A stretch of 15,926 nucleotides of DNA from JAFLUQ01 sp964537995 (lineage in GTDB: Bacteria; Bacillota; Clostridia; UMGS1883). The stretch is taken from the NCBI GenBank assembly GCA_964537995.1, contig CAZICW010000036.1, forward strand, positions 1 to 15,926, in the 5' to 3' direction. The first letter of the stretch is position 1. Every line of letters starts with the position of its first letter. This document shows, piece by piece, positions 14,804 through 15,926 of this stretch. The notes beneath the pieces are model-generated. The model had not been told where the DNA came from. It did not search any database and saw nothing but the letters and a program-made list of their open reading frames with translations. The translations under genes and the position numbers were made by a program.

Positions 14804-14837
14804 GGTATAATAAAACATCCCATGTGTTTATTATACC
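14804..14837. promoter_or_regulatory. 34-bp palindrome overlapping the pgk -10 box (possible operator)
   Basis: On the + strand GGTATAATAAA (14804-14814) is matched by TTTATTATACC (14827-14837), a perfect 11-bp inverted repeat. Inside it ACAT (14815-14818) pairs with ATGT (14822-14825) around a CCC centre, with one unpaired G (14826). One arm contains the pgk -10 hexamer and the other is in the early transcribed region. Since RNA would start within the repeat, it more likely works as DNA, for example a repressor site. No named regulator motif is recognised. Confidence 0.55.
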
Positions 14838-14857
14838 ATCTTTTACGAAAATTGCAA
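14830..14857 (-). promoter_or_regulatory. Sigma-A promoter of the pgk operon
   Basis: Reading the minus strand, the -35 box TTGCAA (14857-14852) is followed after 16 nt by the consensus -10 TATAAT (14835-14830), with TGG immediately before it as an extended -10. Transcription would start near 14823, leaving about a 60-nt leader before the pgk ATG at 14764. The -10 lies within the palindrome described at 14804-14837. Confidence 0.78.
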
Positions 14858-14868
14858 GATGTATTTTA

Positions 14869-14902
14869 CAGAAAAATATTGCCTATGTGTAAATTTTTAG
14901 GC
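14869..14902 (-). terminator. Weak candidate terminator downstream of the YitT gene
   Basis: On the minus strand GCCTA and TAGGC (14902-14898 and 14885-14881) form a 5-bp stem with a 12-nt loop, followed by AATATTTTTC. A second compact hairpin, TGCTC-GCG-GAGCA on the + strand (14923-14935), lies just before it, and a T6 run occurs near 14970. None is a strong terminator alone, so read-through from the YitT gene into pgk is possible. Confidence 0.35.
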
Positions 14903-14990
14903 TCTATTCCGTAAATCCGAAATGCTCGCGGAGCAATTTGCGCAGCGTTTCTTCCGAGTAAAATTGAAAAAACCCGATCCGGCGCGTAAA

Positions 14991-15875
14991 TTAAAGCTTC
15001 TTTGTGTAGTTTCCTTCGACCTTTACGCCCTCTTTGATTACGACAAAGGCATGGGGGTCAATCTCGCGTATTATAGCCTTCAAGGCGGAAACCTCATACT
15101 TGCTGAGTATTATATACAGCACTCCGGCTTTATCGCCCGTATAGGCTCCCTCCCCCGCCCAGCTTGTGGCTCCGCGGTTGAGACGGGTGTTGACGGCTTC
15201 GGCGATTTCGTTTGCGTACGACTTTGAGATAACCGTCGCCTCGGCGTTTATGCTCTGGGAATACGTGCGGTCAAGGGCAATCGAGCTCGCAATCGCGAAC
15301 AGGATAGAATAAATGGCGGTTTCAACGTCGAACACGAGCATACATATTCCGTAAAGCACAACATTCACAATCAGCGACATATTGCCGACGCTCAGGTTTA
15401 TATTATGCTTGATGCAATAAAGCCCGATTATATCCATTCCTCCGGAGCTGCTGCCCATGCGCAGCGTCAGTCCCGATCCGAAGCCGGAAACAAAGCCGCC
15501 GATAAGACAGGTAAGGAGAGTGTCGTTCACAATCGGATTTTGCGGCACGGGTATAAGAGTTGTGAAAACGGAAATCGCGGTTACGCATATGAGGGTGCGC
15601 ATAAGGAACATTTTCCCTATCGTTTTATACGCCAGAATAAATATCGGAATATTGAATATATAATAGATTATACCCGCCAAATCAACCTTCGGCAGCTGAA
15701 AAAACCCGCCGAGAAAGGTTCTTATGAGCTGGCATATGCCCATTATCCCGCCGCTGTAAAGACCTATTCCCGTGATAAACATATTTATTCCGAAGCAATA
15801 GAAAAATGTTCCCACAACCGCCATCGGAATTTTGGAGGCTTTGCGGATAGCGTTGCCGTTTTGCAGTTCTTTCAT
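14991..15875 (-). CDS. YitT-family membrane protein (DUF161 x2 plus DUF2179)
   Basis: Membrane protein of 294 aa with about five or six helices in two repeated halves. Each half has a Gly-rich signature: GLYSGGIMGICQLI (38-51) and GLTLRMGSSSGGMDIIG (about 134-150). The soluble C-terminal DUF2179 domain (about 215-290) contains the typical GAYTGDKAGVLYIILSKYE stretch and DPHAFVVI. The family is widespread in Firmicutes, often in several copies; function is unknown, with transport suggested only from topology. AAGGAG (minus, near 15892-15887) lies about 11 nt before the ATG. Its promoter is outside the window or within the last 50 bases, where I cannot identify one. It is separated from pgk by 226 nt containing the pgk promoter. 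Confidence 0.93.
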   Translation of the reverse strand: MKELQNGNAIRKASKIPMAVVGTFFYCFGINMFITGIGLYSGGIMGICQLIRTFLGGFFQLPKVDLAGIIYYIFNIPIFILAYKTIGKMFLMRTLICVTAISVFTTLIPVPQNPIVNDTLLTCLIGGFVSGFGSGLTLRMGSSSGGMDIIGLYCIKHNINLSVGNMSLIVNVVLYGICMLVFDVETAIYSILFAIASSIALDRTYSQSINAEATVISKSYANEIAEAVNTRLNRGATSWAGEGAYTGDKAGVLYIILSKYEVSALKAIIREIDPHAFVVIKEGVKVEGNYTKKL

Positions 15876-15926
15876 ATTAATACAAGCTCCTTTGCTCGCA
15901 GCCGACAGGCTCGGTTATTTATGTTT

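Noticed and set aside
981..14935. Shared TTGCTCCGC near 980-988 (+) and 14929-14937 (-) as a dispersed repeat
   Set aside because: Only nine bases match and the flanks differ; two copies in 16 kb can occur by chance.
1..15926. Defence system, prophage, insertion sequence or CRISPR array
   Set aside because: No transposase, integrase, nuclease, toxin-antitoxin pair or spaced direct repeat was found; all genes are metabolic, envelope or conserved unknown families.

Overview
The window reads as a piece of a low-to-mid GC Gram-positive chromosome, most likely a Clostridia-class Bacillota (Oscillospirales-like is a guess, not shown). Reasons: strong GGAGG-type ribosome binding sites, sigma-A promoters with extended -10 boxes, A/T-flanked intrinsic terminators, the Firmicutes order pgk-tpiA-gpmI, a YitT/DUF2179 membrane protein, the UPF0237-UPF0210 pair, and a YwiB/DUF1934 gene next to an ArgRS-derived gene. 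I see no rRNA, tRNA, CRISPR array, insertion sequence or phage gene. The content is chromosomal and housekeeping-like.

Layout. Positions 1-6820 are transcribed on the + strand. uppP (105-941) has its own promoter and is followed, after a 108-nt gap with a long hairpin, by an FtsK/SpoIIIE DNA translocase (1050-3743). Two stem-loops and a new promoter then lead into a three-gene operon: a small ACT-domain protein (UPF0237, 3951-4220), a UPF0210/DUF711 protein (4240-5598) and a CPA2-type cation/proton antiporter (5621-6820). A bidirectional terminator near 6841-6873 separates this from the other half.

Positions 6885-15875 are all on the - strand. In transcription order they are: a YitT-family membrane protein (15875-14991); a 226-nt gap holding the pgk promoter and a 34-bp palindrome; then pgk, tpiA, gpmI, a calcineurin-like metallophosphoesterase, glutamate racemase (murI), a DUF1934/YwiB protein, a 214-aa protein made only of the two tRNA-binding ends of arginyl-tRNA synthetase, and a secreted S41 (CtpA-type) protease with a peptidoglycan-binding domain. 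From pgk onward these genes are spaced by 68 nt or less, and three junctions are ATGA overlaps (gpmI/phosphoesterase, DUF1934/DALR, DALR/S41). This suggests one long operon or overlapping transcripts linking lower glycolysis to envelope synthesis: D-glutamate from MurI, undecaprenyl phosphate recycling by UppP on the other strand, and proteolysis at the wall by the S41 protease.

The item most worth following is the 214-aa ArgRS-derived protein. It keeps the N-terminal tRNA-binding (Add-2-like) domain and the C-terminal DALR anticodon-binding domain but has no catalytic core, and it sits directly after a DUF1934 gene, the place where I recall a full-length argS in other Firmicutes. Second is the uncharacterised UPF0237-UPF0210 pair co-transcribed with an antiporter. 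Third is a near-perfect palindrome overlapping the -10 box of the pgk promoter.
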